Shown here: positions 27,647-35,001 of the stretch, piece by piece
How the letters are laid out: each line of letters begins with the position of its first letter
Numbering within the stretch: position 1 is the first letter of the stretch
From: Sphingobacteriales bacterium 39-19
GTDB lineage: Bacteria > Bacteroidota > Bacteroidia > Chitinophagales > Chitinophagaceae
Direction of reading: 5' to 3'
Length of the DNA stretch: 64,000 bases
Assembly (NCBI GenBank): GCA_001898465.1
Contig: MKTX01000017.1
Span: forward strand, 259,038 to 323,037
Translations under genes and position numbers: made by a program
The notes under the pieces: generated by a model
The model's input: only the letters and a program-made list of their open reading frames with translations
Database searches by the model: none
Told to the model about the DNA's origin: nothing

Positions 27647-28416
27647 TATTTCTTGTTGTTGTGCAGTCTGTCCCAGTTGTTGTTAGTCTTAATGCTTTCA
27701 TCTTTAAGTAACTGTTCTGTTTGGTTAATTTCAGATTTTGTCGTTGCTTTTTTTAAGAGTGTTATAAATGTGTTTATTGTTGGTTTAATATTTCTCAGTT
27801 TCAAATCTTGATAATAGTTAACTGCACTTTTAAAAGTTGTCGAACGTGAAATTAGTGTGTTAAATGTAACAAGATTAATTTCAATTCCTTGGTCTTCCAT
27901 TGCTGTAATTATTTCGGCTCTCTGATTGTCATTATTTGTCAAACTTAAAAGAGCATTGTAAGTCTGTGTGTTCGGCTTAACTTCATACTTGTTCATTGAC
28001 CTAATTAGTTCACGTCCTTCTTCAACTGTCTTGCAATAAGCAAGAAATCCGTTCAAAGTGTATGTGTTTGGTTTAAGTCCGAGGTTAAGTAGTTTATTGA
28101 AATAAGAAGTTGCTGTTGTCTGGTCAGGCGATAGAGAAATAAGAATGTTGAAAGTCGTTGTTGTAAGCGGAACGCTGTCTATTCGATACTCGTCAAGTAT
28201 TTTGCTTGCTTGTTCGAGTGTGTCGCAAAGTTGAATATGTGCATTTTGTATGTCGAAATTTGGTTTAACCGATTTTTCCTTGTTGTCCTTTTTTAGTTTT
28301 TGTGCAGTCATCAATGCTTGTTCAGTATTAAGTTGTTTTTGCTTAACACGTTCTTTCAAGTCTAACAAGTCTTGTCGCCATTTTTGTGCTATTTTTTTAG
28401 TTGTTGTGTTAGTCAT
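27637..28416 (-). CDS. Pentatricopeptide-like repeat protein (cassette gene)
   Basis: A 259-residue protein. After a Lys/Gln-rich N-terminus (about 90 residues, partly coiled coil), five tandem 32-residue repeats run from about 85 to 245. Each has the pattern xxTFNxLIS ... AxxxxxxLxxxGIKPN; examples are TYTLNGFLAYCK, TQTYNALLSLTN and LVTFNTLISRST. This is the helix-turn-helix signature of PPR motifs, three residues shorter than the canonical 35. PPR proteins bind single-stranded RNA in organelles; bacterial examples are rare. Residue 5 of the first four repeats is Asn and the last residue is mostly Asn. The gene is bracketed by 15-nt complementary arms (27637-27651 and 28442-28456). The RNA target is unknown. 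Confidence 0.72.
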   Translation of the reverse strand: MTNTTTKKIAQKWRQDLLDLKERVKQKQLNTEQALMTAQKLKKDNKEKSVKPNFDIQNAHIQLCDTLEQASKILDEYRIDSVPLTTTTFNILISLSPDQTTATSYFNKLLNLGLKPNTYTLNGFLAYCKTVEEGRELIRSMNKYEVKPNTQTYNALLSLTNNDNQRAEIITAMEDQGIEINLVTFNTLISRSTTFKSAVNYYQDLKLRNIKPTINTFITLLKKATTKSEINQTEQLLKDESIKTNNNWDRLHNNKKYGC

Positions 28417-28451
28417 TTTCTGATTTTAAAAATGTCGTAATAATATGGTTG

Positions 28452-28666
28452 CTAACATGCATGTATTGCCGAAGTGCTGGAAATTTCGTCCGTCCTGGCT
28501 AACTGCAGCCCAATTTATAAATAAAAGTTGATGATATGCACATAGCTAAATAGAATAACGCCAAGCAACAGAATAAAGAATGAGTTTTGTATCTTAATCA
28601 GCAGCGGCACCAGGCGGACGGAATATAGAATACCGCCACATCGCCAATGCTTCAACGTTATCGGTC
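28452..28666. repeat. Cassette-junction inverted-repeat element D
   Basis: A 215-bp imperfect inverted repeat. The left arm reads CTAACATGCATGTATTGCCG, then CGTCCGTCCTGGC; the reverse complement of the right arm reads ATAACGTTGAAGCATTGGCG, then CCGTCCGCCTGG. The right end is AACGTTATCGGTC. It occupies most of the 384-bp gap between the PPR-like gene and the membrane-protein gene. Confidence 0.72.
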
Positions 28667-28673
28667 GTTTTGT

Positions 28674-28808
28674 TTACCTGAAGTTATAATAAGCGAATAT
28701 TTTAGCCATAGAAGATGATAAATGTATATCATCCTTGTTATCCTCAATAAATTCTTTGGCCTTATCTATACTTGCTTGTTGAGCAGAAATTGGTTTGGGC
28801 TTATGCCA
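28674..28808 (-). other. Out-of-frame 3' tail of the membrane-protein gene (likely frameshift)
   Basis: Directly after the 133-residue ORF, the +1 frame stays open for 43 codons with gene-like composition (KPKPISAQQASIDKAKEF ... MAKIFAYYNFR) and ends at TAA 28674-28676. It has no start codon of its own until residue 34 of the tail. Its stop lies close to the terminal GATAAC of element D, much as the M28 stop lies close to element 1. The simplest reading is that the gene originally ended here and has suffered a 1-nt change near the AAAA at about 28810, or that the sequence has an error there. Confidence 0.5.
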
Positions 28809-29202
28809 ATTTTAGATTTTGTTCCCTCATGAACTTTTCTAATTTTTCGTTGGCTTTTAAAATTGCATTGTTAATTACCTTTAGAAAAACACTTATAAAA
28901 AATAAAATTGAAAACGTCGCAACAGACATAAATCTATAAAAATCTATAGAAGAAAATAATAAGGTCACTCCTGATAAAATAAAAAAAACAACAGATACCC
29001 AAAATACCGGTTTTGTCCAATTTAAAGTTGTCGTGGTTCTGTACACAATATTTGCGTTCGTTTCCGCATCTTTAATGATTTGTTGGTGGATAGAAAAACG
29101 ATTGAATACATCAATCCCAATACTTAGTATTGTTGTTACTCCACCGATAATATTTACGATAAATATAATTTCGTTAATGTTGTCAGCAAGAATTTTGTCC
29201 AT
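28801..29202 (-). CDS. Small membrane protein of unknown function (cassette gene)
   Basis: 133 residues with three hydrophobic segments at about 12-32, 66-86 and 90-110, and a charged C-terminal helix (LKANEKLEKFMREQNLKLA). No family recognised. A further out-of-frame tail (28674-28808) suggests the original protein was about 175 residues. The gene is bracketed by complementary 15-nt arms at 28657-28671 and 29221-29235 (14 of 15 pair). Codon use is AT-richer than in the flanking core genes. Confidence 0.65.
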   Translation of the reverse strand: MDKILADNINEIIFIVNIIGGVTTILSIGIDVFNRFSIHQQIIKDAETNANIVYRTTTTLNWTKPVFWVSVVFFILSGVTLLFSSIDFYRFMSVATFSILFFISVFLKVINNAILKANEKLEKFMREQNLKLA

Positions 29203-29220
29203 ACGATTAGATAGTTGTTT

Positions 29221-29474
29221 AAAATGACCGATAACTCATAATTATACACAATTAACATAATTTATCCCTTAAACCAACAAGTGAAATTCAGTTATTTATA
29301 ATAATACCTTCTACCCGGCTTACCCATCAAAATACAATCAACCTGCTCTTCCCTATTTCCTTCGTGTCTTCTTCGTCTCTTCTTCGTGTCAACAGCGTTA
29401 ATTAACGCTGATGGGGTGACCAAAAGCCGAAGCAGGGAGGAATGCAACACAGGCCAAGCACGGCCTGTAAATAT
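29221..29474. other. Remnant of a sixth junction element and non-coding spacer
   Basis: The stretch starts with AAAATGACCGATAAC (29221-29235), the partner arm of the cassette gene to its left. The rest does not match the other elements, so this end of the array looks truncated. Farther on lie a CT-rich run (TTCGTGTCTTCTTCG-type repeats, about 29361-29390) and a perfect 18-bp palindrome CAGCGTTAATTAACGCTG (29393-29410). No convincing gene lies here; the direct duplication begins at 29475. Confidence 0.5.
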
Positions 29475-29954
29475 GGGATGCTGCCCGGGGACAGTTACAG
29501 AAAGAGGATGTATTCATCGGCGCCTGAACGGCTTAAAAAATATAAAAAAAGGGGGAAATAATTTTTAGGAGGGATAGATTAGTATAAAAATATATGTATG
29601 TTACAGCTGAATTATATAAAAAATAGGCAAGAACCGGGGCGGCTTTTTGCATTCATTGAGAACGGTATTGGCCTGTAAAGGTTACACCTTAATAAAACTT
29701 TAATAAATCCTTTTCAAGCTGCTGAAAAAAGGGCTTTTTACAATTGTTGCGGATTATTTTTAAAAGGATGCAGTAACTTTTCGGGGAGCCGGTTCATCCA
29801 AAAAAAAATATTAACTAATTTTATTCCTCCCTTCTTAAAAAAAAGATATGAAAAGATGGCCGGCATTTTTAGTAATCGCTACCCTGTTTTGCAGTTGTAC
29901 TCAAAAAAAATCAAATATCCCGGTGCTGGGTTTTGCAGATGCATTTAAAGACAA
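29475..29954 (+). repeat. Direct duplication, copy 2 (about 480 bp)
   Basis: The intact counterpart of 23232-23716, containing the leader of the ABC importer operon and its first 35 or so codons. The leader part (29475-29847) is as similar between the copies as the coding part, and includes the block TTTTCGGGGAGCCGGTTCAT about 60 bp before the ATG. That conservation may simply reflect recent duplication. Confidence 0.9.
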
Positions 29955-30810
29955 TACCATTGAGCAGGCAAAAACCGGTTTTACCGATGCATTAAAAAAA
30001 GCGGGTTACGATGAAGATAAGGGCACCCTGAAGATCATTTACCGCAATGCCCAGGGCAACATCCCTACCCTAACCCAAATCATAAAATATTTTATTGCCG
30101 AACAGGTAGATGCAATAGCTACCAATCCTTCGCTCTCTACCATTACGGCCCTGCAAAGCACAAAAGATATCCCCGTCTTTATGATGGTATCGCCCACCCC
30201 TGCATTAATGAAAGTAAATGATGCCGATGGCAATGCGCCCAAAAACCTGTTTGGCGTAGGCGAAACATTAGATTATATTGATACTTCGTTTTTAATGATC
30301 CCCCGGTTTATAAAACCAAAATCAGGGGTACTTAGCGTGGGCATGCTATACAACCAAAGCGAACCCCAGTCGGTAGAAGCGATGGAAAGGATTAAAAATT
30401 TGGCGGCTGGTAATCATATCAACTTAGTGTACCAATCCGTAAACAGTTCGGCCGATGTGCAACTGGTGGCGGCTTCGCTGCTTTCAAAAAACATTGATGT
30501 GTTTTTTGCCAACCCCGATAACGTGGTGTTCTCTTCCTTTGAAACCATTTTACAAAGCTGCAATCAAAAAAATATTCCCATATTTACCAGCGAAGCCGGG
30601 CTGGTAAAGCGGGGCGCCCTGGCCGCTTACGGCGCTGATATTTATGGCTGGGGTTACCAGGCTGGTGAACAGGCGGCTTTATTCTTAAAAAATAAAAGTA
30701 CAAAAGGCATGAAATGGCAAATGGTGAAACTAAGAAAACGGGTATATAACCGGTTAGCCGCAGAAAAATTTCAAATAAGTTTCCCTTCAAATTTTGAAGC
30801 CATCCCATGA
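29848..30810 (+). CDS. ABC importer substrate-binding lipoprotein (ABC_sub_bind family)
   Basis: A 320-residue periplasmic-face lipoprotein (lipobox LFCSC, Cys17). It shows the two-lobed PF04392-type fold: VLGFADAFKDNTIEQAKTGF, then a DAIATNPSLSTITALQ segment, then a second lobe with GMLYNQSEPQSVEAMERI, and FTSEAGLVKRGALAAYGADIY near the ligand site. Relatives bind aromatic amino acids (TrpX type) or unknown ligands. The stop overlaps the permease start (ATGA, 30807-30810), so the importer is one operon. A truncated copy of its 5' end lies at 23610. Confidence 0.85.
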   Translation: MKRWPAFLVIATLFCSCTQKKSNIPVLGFADAFKDNTIEQAKTGFTDALKKAGYDEDKGTLKIIYRNAQGNIPTLTQIIKYFIAEQVDAIATNPSLSTITALQSTKDIPVFMMVSPTPALMKVNDADGNAPKNLFGVGETLDYIDTSFLMIPRFIKPKSGVLSVGMLYNQSEPQSVEAMERIKNLAAGNHINLVYQSVNSSADVQLVAASLLSKNIDVFFANPDNVVFSSFETILQSCNQKNIPIFTSEAGLVKRGALAAYGADIYGWGYQAGEQAALFLKNKSTKGMKWQMVKLRKRVYNRLAAEKFQISFPSNFEAIP

Positions 30811-31682
30811 GCGCTTTTTATTTATCTGCATTGCAATTGGCTTTATGCCTGGGCCCTATGGCGCTGGGCATATACATTTCAATGAAAGTGTTTAATATCC
30901 CCGATATTACTACAGATGGCAGTTATACACTGGGCGCCGTGGTTACGGCGATCTTGCTCACGGGGCACTGGCCGCTGTATGCCATATTACCGGTTTGTAT
31001 TTTGTCGGGTGCCCTGGCCGGCATTTGTACCGGGCTCATTCATACCAAACTAAAAATAGATGCCCTGCTAGCCGGTATTTTGGTGATGACGGGTTTGTAT
31101 TCCATAAATCTCATCCTGCTTGGCCGCTCCAATGTACCGCTGATCAACCTGCCGGGTATTTTTTCAATTTCAATTTTCAGCAATGATACCTATAACCAGT
31201 TGCTGGTGGCGGTTATCATCGTACTTATTCTTTCGGTGCTATTGCGATATGTATTAAAAACCGATTTTGGAATTGCCATGCGGGCTACCGGCAACAACCC
31301 GGTCATGACGCAGTCGCTGGGCATCAACAACGACCGTATAAAAATACTGGGGCTGGCGCTGGCCAACGGGCTTACTGCCTTAAGCGGCTTTTTGGTGGCG
31401 CAATATCAAAATTTTACCGATGTAAATATGGGGATCGGGATTGTGATCACCGGACTGGGTTCGGTACTGATAGCCGATGCACTTAGGGAATGGCTGCAGG
31501 TGCGGCATATTGGCCTGCAAATCGCATTGGTACTGGCTGGCAGTATTATTTTCCAGGCGGTACTGGCATGTACGCTGGCCCTGGGCATTGATCCTAATTT
31601 ATTAAAATTCGTAACAGCGGTATTTGTATTATTGATTGTAGCCATCCCCCGCATAAGCCGGGCATTACAAAAAAAGGAATAA
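30807..31682 (+). CDS. ABC importer permease (BPD_transp_2 type)
   Basis: A 291-residue membrane protein with eight or nine hydrophobic segments. It matches the permease type that accompanies ABC_sub_bind proteins: FNIPDITTDGSYTLGAVVTA near residue 30, and GLALANGLTALSGFLVAQYQNFTDVNMGIG at about 186-215. It forms the membrane channel of the importer. It overlaps the binding-protein gene by 4 bp and is followed 12 bp later by the ATPase gene. Confidence 0.88.
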   Translation: MSAFYLSALQLALCLGPMALGIYISMKVFNIPDITTDGSYTLGAVVTAILLTGHWPLYAILPVCILSGALAGICTGLIHTKLKIDALLAGILVMTGLYSINLILLGRSNVPLINLPGIFSISIFSNDTYNQLLVAVIIVLILSVLLRYVLKTDFGIAMRATGNNPVMTQSLGINNDRIKILGLALANGLTALSGFLVAQYQNFTDVNMGIGIVITGLGSVLIADALREWLQVRHIGLQIALVLAGSIIFQAVLACTLALGIDPNLLKFVTAVFVLLIVAIPRISRALQKKE

Positions 31683-31694
31683 AGATTTTTTAGC

Positions 31695-32444
31695 ATGATA
31701 GCACTGGATCACATCAGCAAAATATTTAACAAGGGCATGCAAAACGAAGTGATTGCCTTGCAGGATATTTCTTTGCAAATACAGGAAGGCGAATTTGTAG
31801 TCATGATTGGCTCGAACGGCAGTGGCAAAACCACTTTGCTCAATTGTATTGCCGGGGCTATAAAACCCAGCTCGGGCTCCATTGTAATAAATGGCAATAA
31901 GGTAAATGCATTACCGGAATATAAACGCAGCCAATGGGTGGCAAGGGTATTTCAAAACCCGAATAACGGCACCGCCCCCGACCTGAGTATTTTAGATAAT
32001 TTCAGGCTGGCGGCATTGCGTACACAACATAAAGGATTACGCATTGGTACCCATGCCCGTTTTAAAAAAGAAGTGGCAGAAAAAGTGGCCACCCTGGGTA
32101 TGGGCCTCGAAAATAAATTATCACAAAACATGGGGAACCTTTCCGGTGGCCAAAGGCAGGCGCTCACTTTACTCATGAGCGTGATGGATGAAACCCATAT
32201 TTTATTATTGGATGAACCCACGGCGGCGCTGGATCCTAAAAGCGCTGCGCTGATCCTGAACCTGGCAGAAAAACTAAACCGGGACCTGCGCATGATTACC
32301 CTATTGGTTACCCATAATATAAAAGATGCCCACCGCTATGGCAACCGCATCATTCAAATGCAAGAGGGAAAAATAAAACGGGACCTTTCAAAAAAAGAAA
32401 AAGAAGCCCTTACTGTGGCCGGTATGTATGATTGGTTTGGTTAA
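31695..32444 (+). CDS. ABC importer ATP-binding protein
   Basis: The 249-residue ATPase of the importer. Walker A is GSNGSGKTTL at about residue 39, the Q-loop is in VARVFQNP, the ABC signature is LSGGQRQALTL, Walker B is ILLLDEPTAALDP, and the switch histidine is in LLVTHNIKDA. All catalytic motifs are intact. It completes the three-gene operon; the next gene starts at or just after its stop. Confidence 0.92.
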   Translation: MIALDHISKIFNKGMQNEVIALQDISLQIQEGEFVVMIGSNGSGKTTLLNCIAGAIKPSSGSIVINGNKVNALPEYKRSQWVARVFQNPNNGTAPDLSILDNFRLAALRTQHKGLRIGTHARFKKEVAEKVATLGMGLENKLSQNMGNLSGGQRQALTLLMSVMDETHILLLDEPTAALDPKSAALILNLAEKLNRDLRMITLLVTHNIKDAHRYGNRIIQMQEGKIKRDLSKKEKEALTVAGMYDWFG

Positions 32445-32494
32445 TCTTACCCGGCTTCCTGCTTTCCATTATTTTTGTACTTATGCAGCACCTG

Positions 32495-34117
32495 ATGATT
32501 CATTTTACTAAGGCCGTTTTTTTTCTCCTGTACCGGTTCTTGTGTTTTAGCCTTCTCCTGTTTTTATTTTGCAGTTGCAGTACCGGTAAGGCCGGCGAAA
32601 AAACCCGTTACGATTTTGTGCAGGATTTTGGCGGTGTACCCGATGGCATTACCAATAACTATGCTGCCTTTATAAAAGCAGCGCAAACCCTGTCGCACAA
32701 AAAAAATGTGCAGCTCCAGTTTCCAAAAGGCATTTACTATATACGGGATTATAAAATAAGCGGCGGAAAATATAAGAACGGTATTTCGGATATTATTTTT
32801 ACCGGTATGGACCATGTGCTCATCAATGGCAATGGCAGCACGATTTTGATAAACGGAAATTTTAAACGCAGTGCCGATTATGGCTTACCCGGTGTGCCTT
32901 ATTTATATGCTTACAACAATACGGTTTCTCCTTTTACCTTTACCAATTGCAAAAACCTGGTTTTAAAAAATTTTATTTTAGATGGCGGTGTACTGCAAAT
33001 GAGCCGGGACAGTAACGTGGTAGAAGGATTTAATTACGGTATTGCCATTACCGATTATTTACCGGCGCATCAATCTAAAAATATCATAATTGATTCTATG
33101 CTGGTGACCCATTTTGCAACAGATGGTTTTATTGTAAGAAGCAGCGGGAACAATATCCTGGTGACAAATTCCAGTTTTAAAAATAATGCAAGGCAGGGAG
33201 TAAGCATCATCAAAGGCAAAGACATTACCATTCGCCATTGCAATTTTGATTCTACCGGTTTTACCGGTAACTATACCGGCCATTCACCCCAGGCCGGCAT
33301 TGATGTGGAGAATGAATACAGCCTGGCTGAACTTACGAATGTACAGGTTACGCATTGTAATTTCAGGCATAATGTGGGGTTCCAGTTTGTAAGTTCTTCC
33401 CGTTCGGGGAAAGTGATGCTGGACAGTTGTTTCATCAGCGATAAATCCAATGGCTATGAATACGGGTATAATGGCCTGGGTATATACAGTAAAAATTCGG
33501 GTATCAAAAACAGTATTATTTTTGGTACGCTGCAGGTGGAAACCGGCGGTGAAAAATATTTGGGCGATACCCCCCTGCTCATTAAAAACAATATTATTTA
33601 TTCCGGGTTTTCGGGCGCTATTTCCACCGATTACAATAACCCGGTAGCTATGGTTGGCAATGTTTTTATCATGCTGCCCAACCCGCATCCCAATCCTTAT
33701 TTTCCATTTATCCGGAATCAAAATGCGGTGTTTCAAAATAATGTAATCATACTTCACCCCGATAAAATGCAAACCCATGCCCTTGCCTTTACATCCTTAA
33801 TTCAAAATGTAAAATCAGCGCAGGGAAATTTTTGGCTCCTATATGGCAAGTCGTTGCCGGGTACCCCATACAAACTGCCAAATGATGTGTATTATAAAAT
33901 TTCTACTGACAATAGCCGGGATATTCAAAAGCAATATATCCCCGAATCCTGGTTGCACAAATCAATCAGCCAGGCCGTAGGTTTGCCGGCAGCCACTGTT
34001 GAGCGTTTATTGAGATACGATTTTATTACGAATTATAAAACCCGTGCATTTGATGCAGGCCTCTTACAGCAGGCCGATAGCTTAAGAGCCACGATGAAAG
34101 CGATTGCCGGGGAATAA
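32495..34117 (+). CDS. Right-handed beta-helix lipoprotein (pectate-lyase-like)
   Basis: An exported protein of about 540 residues. The frame opens at 32432 inside the ATPase gene, but ATGs at 32483 and 32495 give a better signal; 32495 starts MIHFTKAVFFLLYRF and leads to a Cys-containing lipobox (LFLFCSC). A promoter-like TATTTTTG lies at 32470-32477. After the signal, FGGVPDGITNNYAAFIKAAQTL is the entry motif of pectate-lyase-3-type helices, followed by many NxxxxNNxF-type coils (KNLVLKNFILDGGVLQM, NILVTNSSFKNNARQGV). Such proteins bind or cleave polysaccharides; the catalytic residues are not obvious. Confidence 0.75.
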   Translation: MIHFTKAVFFLLYRFLCFSLLLFLFCSCSTGKAGEKTRYDFVQDFGGVPDGITNNYAAFIKAAQTLSHKKNVQLQFPKGIYYIRDYKISGGKYKNGISDIIFTGMDHVLINGNGSTILINGNFKRSADYGLPGVPYLYAYNNTVSPFTFTNCKNLVLKNFILDGGVLQMSRDSNVVEGFNYGIAITDYLPAHQSKNIIIDSMLVTHFATDGFIVRSSGNNILVTNSSFKNNARQGVSIIKGKDITIRHCNFDSTGFTGNYTGHSPQAGIDVENEYSLAELTNVQVTHCNFRHNVGFQFVSSSRSGKVMLDSCFISDKSNGYEYGYNGLGIYSKNSGIKNSIIFGTLQVETGGEKYLGDTPLLIKNNIIYSGFSGAISTDYNNPVAMVGNVFIMLPNPHPNPYFPFIRNQNAVFQNNVIILHPDKMQTHALAFTSLIQNVKSAQGNFWLLYGKSLPGTPYKLPNDVYYKISTDNSRDIQKQYIPESWLHKSISQAVGLPAATVERLLRYDFITNYKTRAFDAGLLQQADSLRATMKAIAGE

Positions 34118-34224
34118 GTGGAATGCACCTTACAAACCATTTACTTAAATAGTAAATCATATTTCGCATTGCAGATACCGGGTTCAGGGGCTAAGAATAG
34201 CTTTGTGGCACCTAATAAAAAAGC

Positions 34225-35001
34225 ATGAGTAATAAAATTATTGATTCCGCACAAGGGCATTGGCTGCTGGCCAAAATGGGCAAAAGAGTACTACGCCCCG
34301 GGGGAAAAGACCTTACCCTGAAAATGATAAACGGTTTACACATTTCGCCACAAGACCGTGTGATAGAATTTGCACCCGGCATTGGCTATACGGCAGAAAA
34401 AGTATTGGCCCTGCAACCTCAATCCTACACGGGAATTGAACTGAATGAAGAAGCCGCATCACTCTTAAGAAAAAAAATACAGGGCGCCTCTCAAAAAATA
34501 ATAGTGGGAAATGCCTCGCATGTACCATTGGGAGATGCTTGCTGCGATAAAATTTATGGTGAAGCCATGCTTACCATGAATGCCGATCACCGGAAATCAG
34601 AAATCATAAAAGAAGCCCATCGCCTGTTGCGCAAAGGAGGGTTATATGGTATTCATGAACTGGGCTTAACGCCCGATAACCTTTCGGCAAAAGAAAAAGC
34701 AAACATACAGCATGAACTGGCGCTTTGCATAAAAGTAAATGCCAGGCCTCTCACCCAATCAGAATGGGTGCATTTATTAGAACAGGAAGGCTTCCGGGTA
34801 ATAGATATTAAAACCAACCCGATGCTGTTGTTAGAAACCCGCCGCATTATAGATGATGAAGGCGTTTTCCGCAGTTTAAAAATTGGCTTCAATATTTTGC
34901 GCCACCCCGCTGCCCGCAAGCGCATAAGGGAAATGAAATGTGTTTTTACCAAATACAGGCACCAGATGAATGCCCTTTCTGTAATTGCAGAAAAAATTTA
35001 A
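34225..35001 (+). CDS. Class I SAM-dependent methyltransferase
   Basis: A 258-residue soluble enzyme. Motif I is VIEFAPGIGYTAEKVLAL at about residue 47, with the acidic ribose-binding residue in YTGIELNEEAA. Motif IV is DKIYGEAMLTM and a GGLYGIHELGL segment follows. The N-terminal GHWLLAKMGKRVLRPGG resembles ubiE-like methyltransferases from Bacteroidota, but the substrate is unknown. Its stop overlaps the stop of the convergent P-type ATPase gene (shared TTAA). Confidence 0.82.
   Translation: MSNKIIDSAQGHWLLAKMGKRVLRPGGKDLTLKMINGLHISPQDRVIEFAPGIGYTAEKVLALQPQSYTGIELNEEAASLLRKKIQGASQKIIVGNASHVPLGDACCDKIYGEAMLTMNADHRKSEIIKEAHRLLRKGGLYGIHELGLTPDNLSAKEKANIQHELALCIKVNARPLTQSEWVHLLEQEGFRVIDIKTNPMLLLETRRIIDDEGVFRSLKIGFNILRHPAARKRIREMKCVFTKYRHQMNALSVIAEKI

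Noticed and set aside
28417..28800. A separate small gene in the gap left of the membrane-protein gene
   Set aside because: The only open stretch lacks its own usable start and is better explained as the frameshifted tail of that gene.
23714..29235. A classical mobile integron with attC sites
   Set aside because: No integrase gene or attI is in the window, most elements are over 200 bp, and the ends fit RYYYAAC/GTTRRRY only partly. I therefore call them attC-like only.
29386..29568. Plus-strand ORF of 60 residues in the right copy of the duplication
   Set aside because: The frame runs through the palindrome into the duplicated leader; the left copy has no matching frame and the composition is not gene-like.
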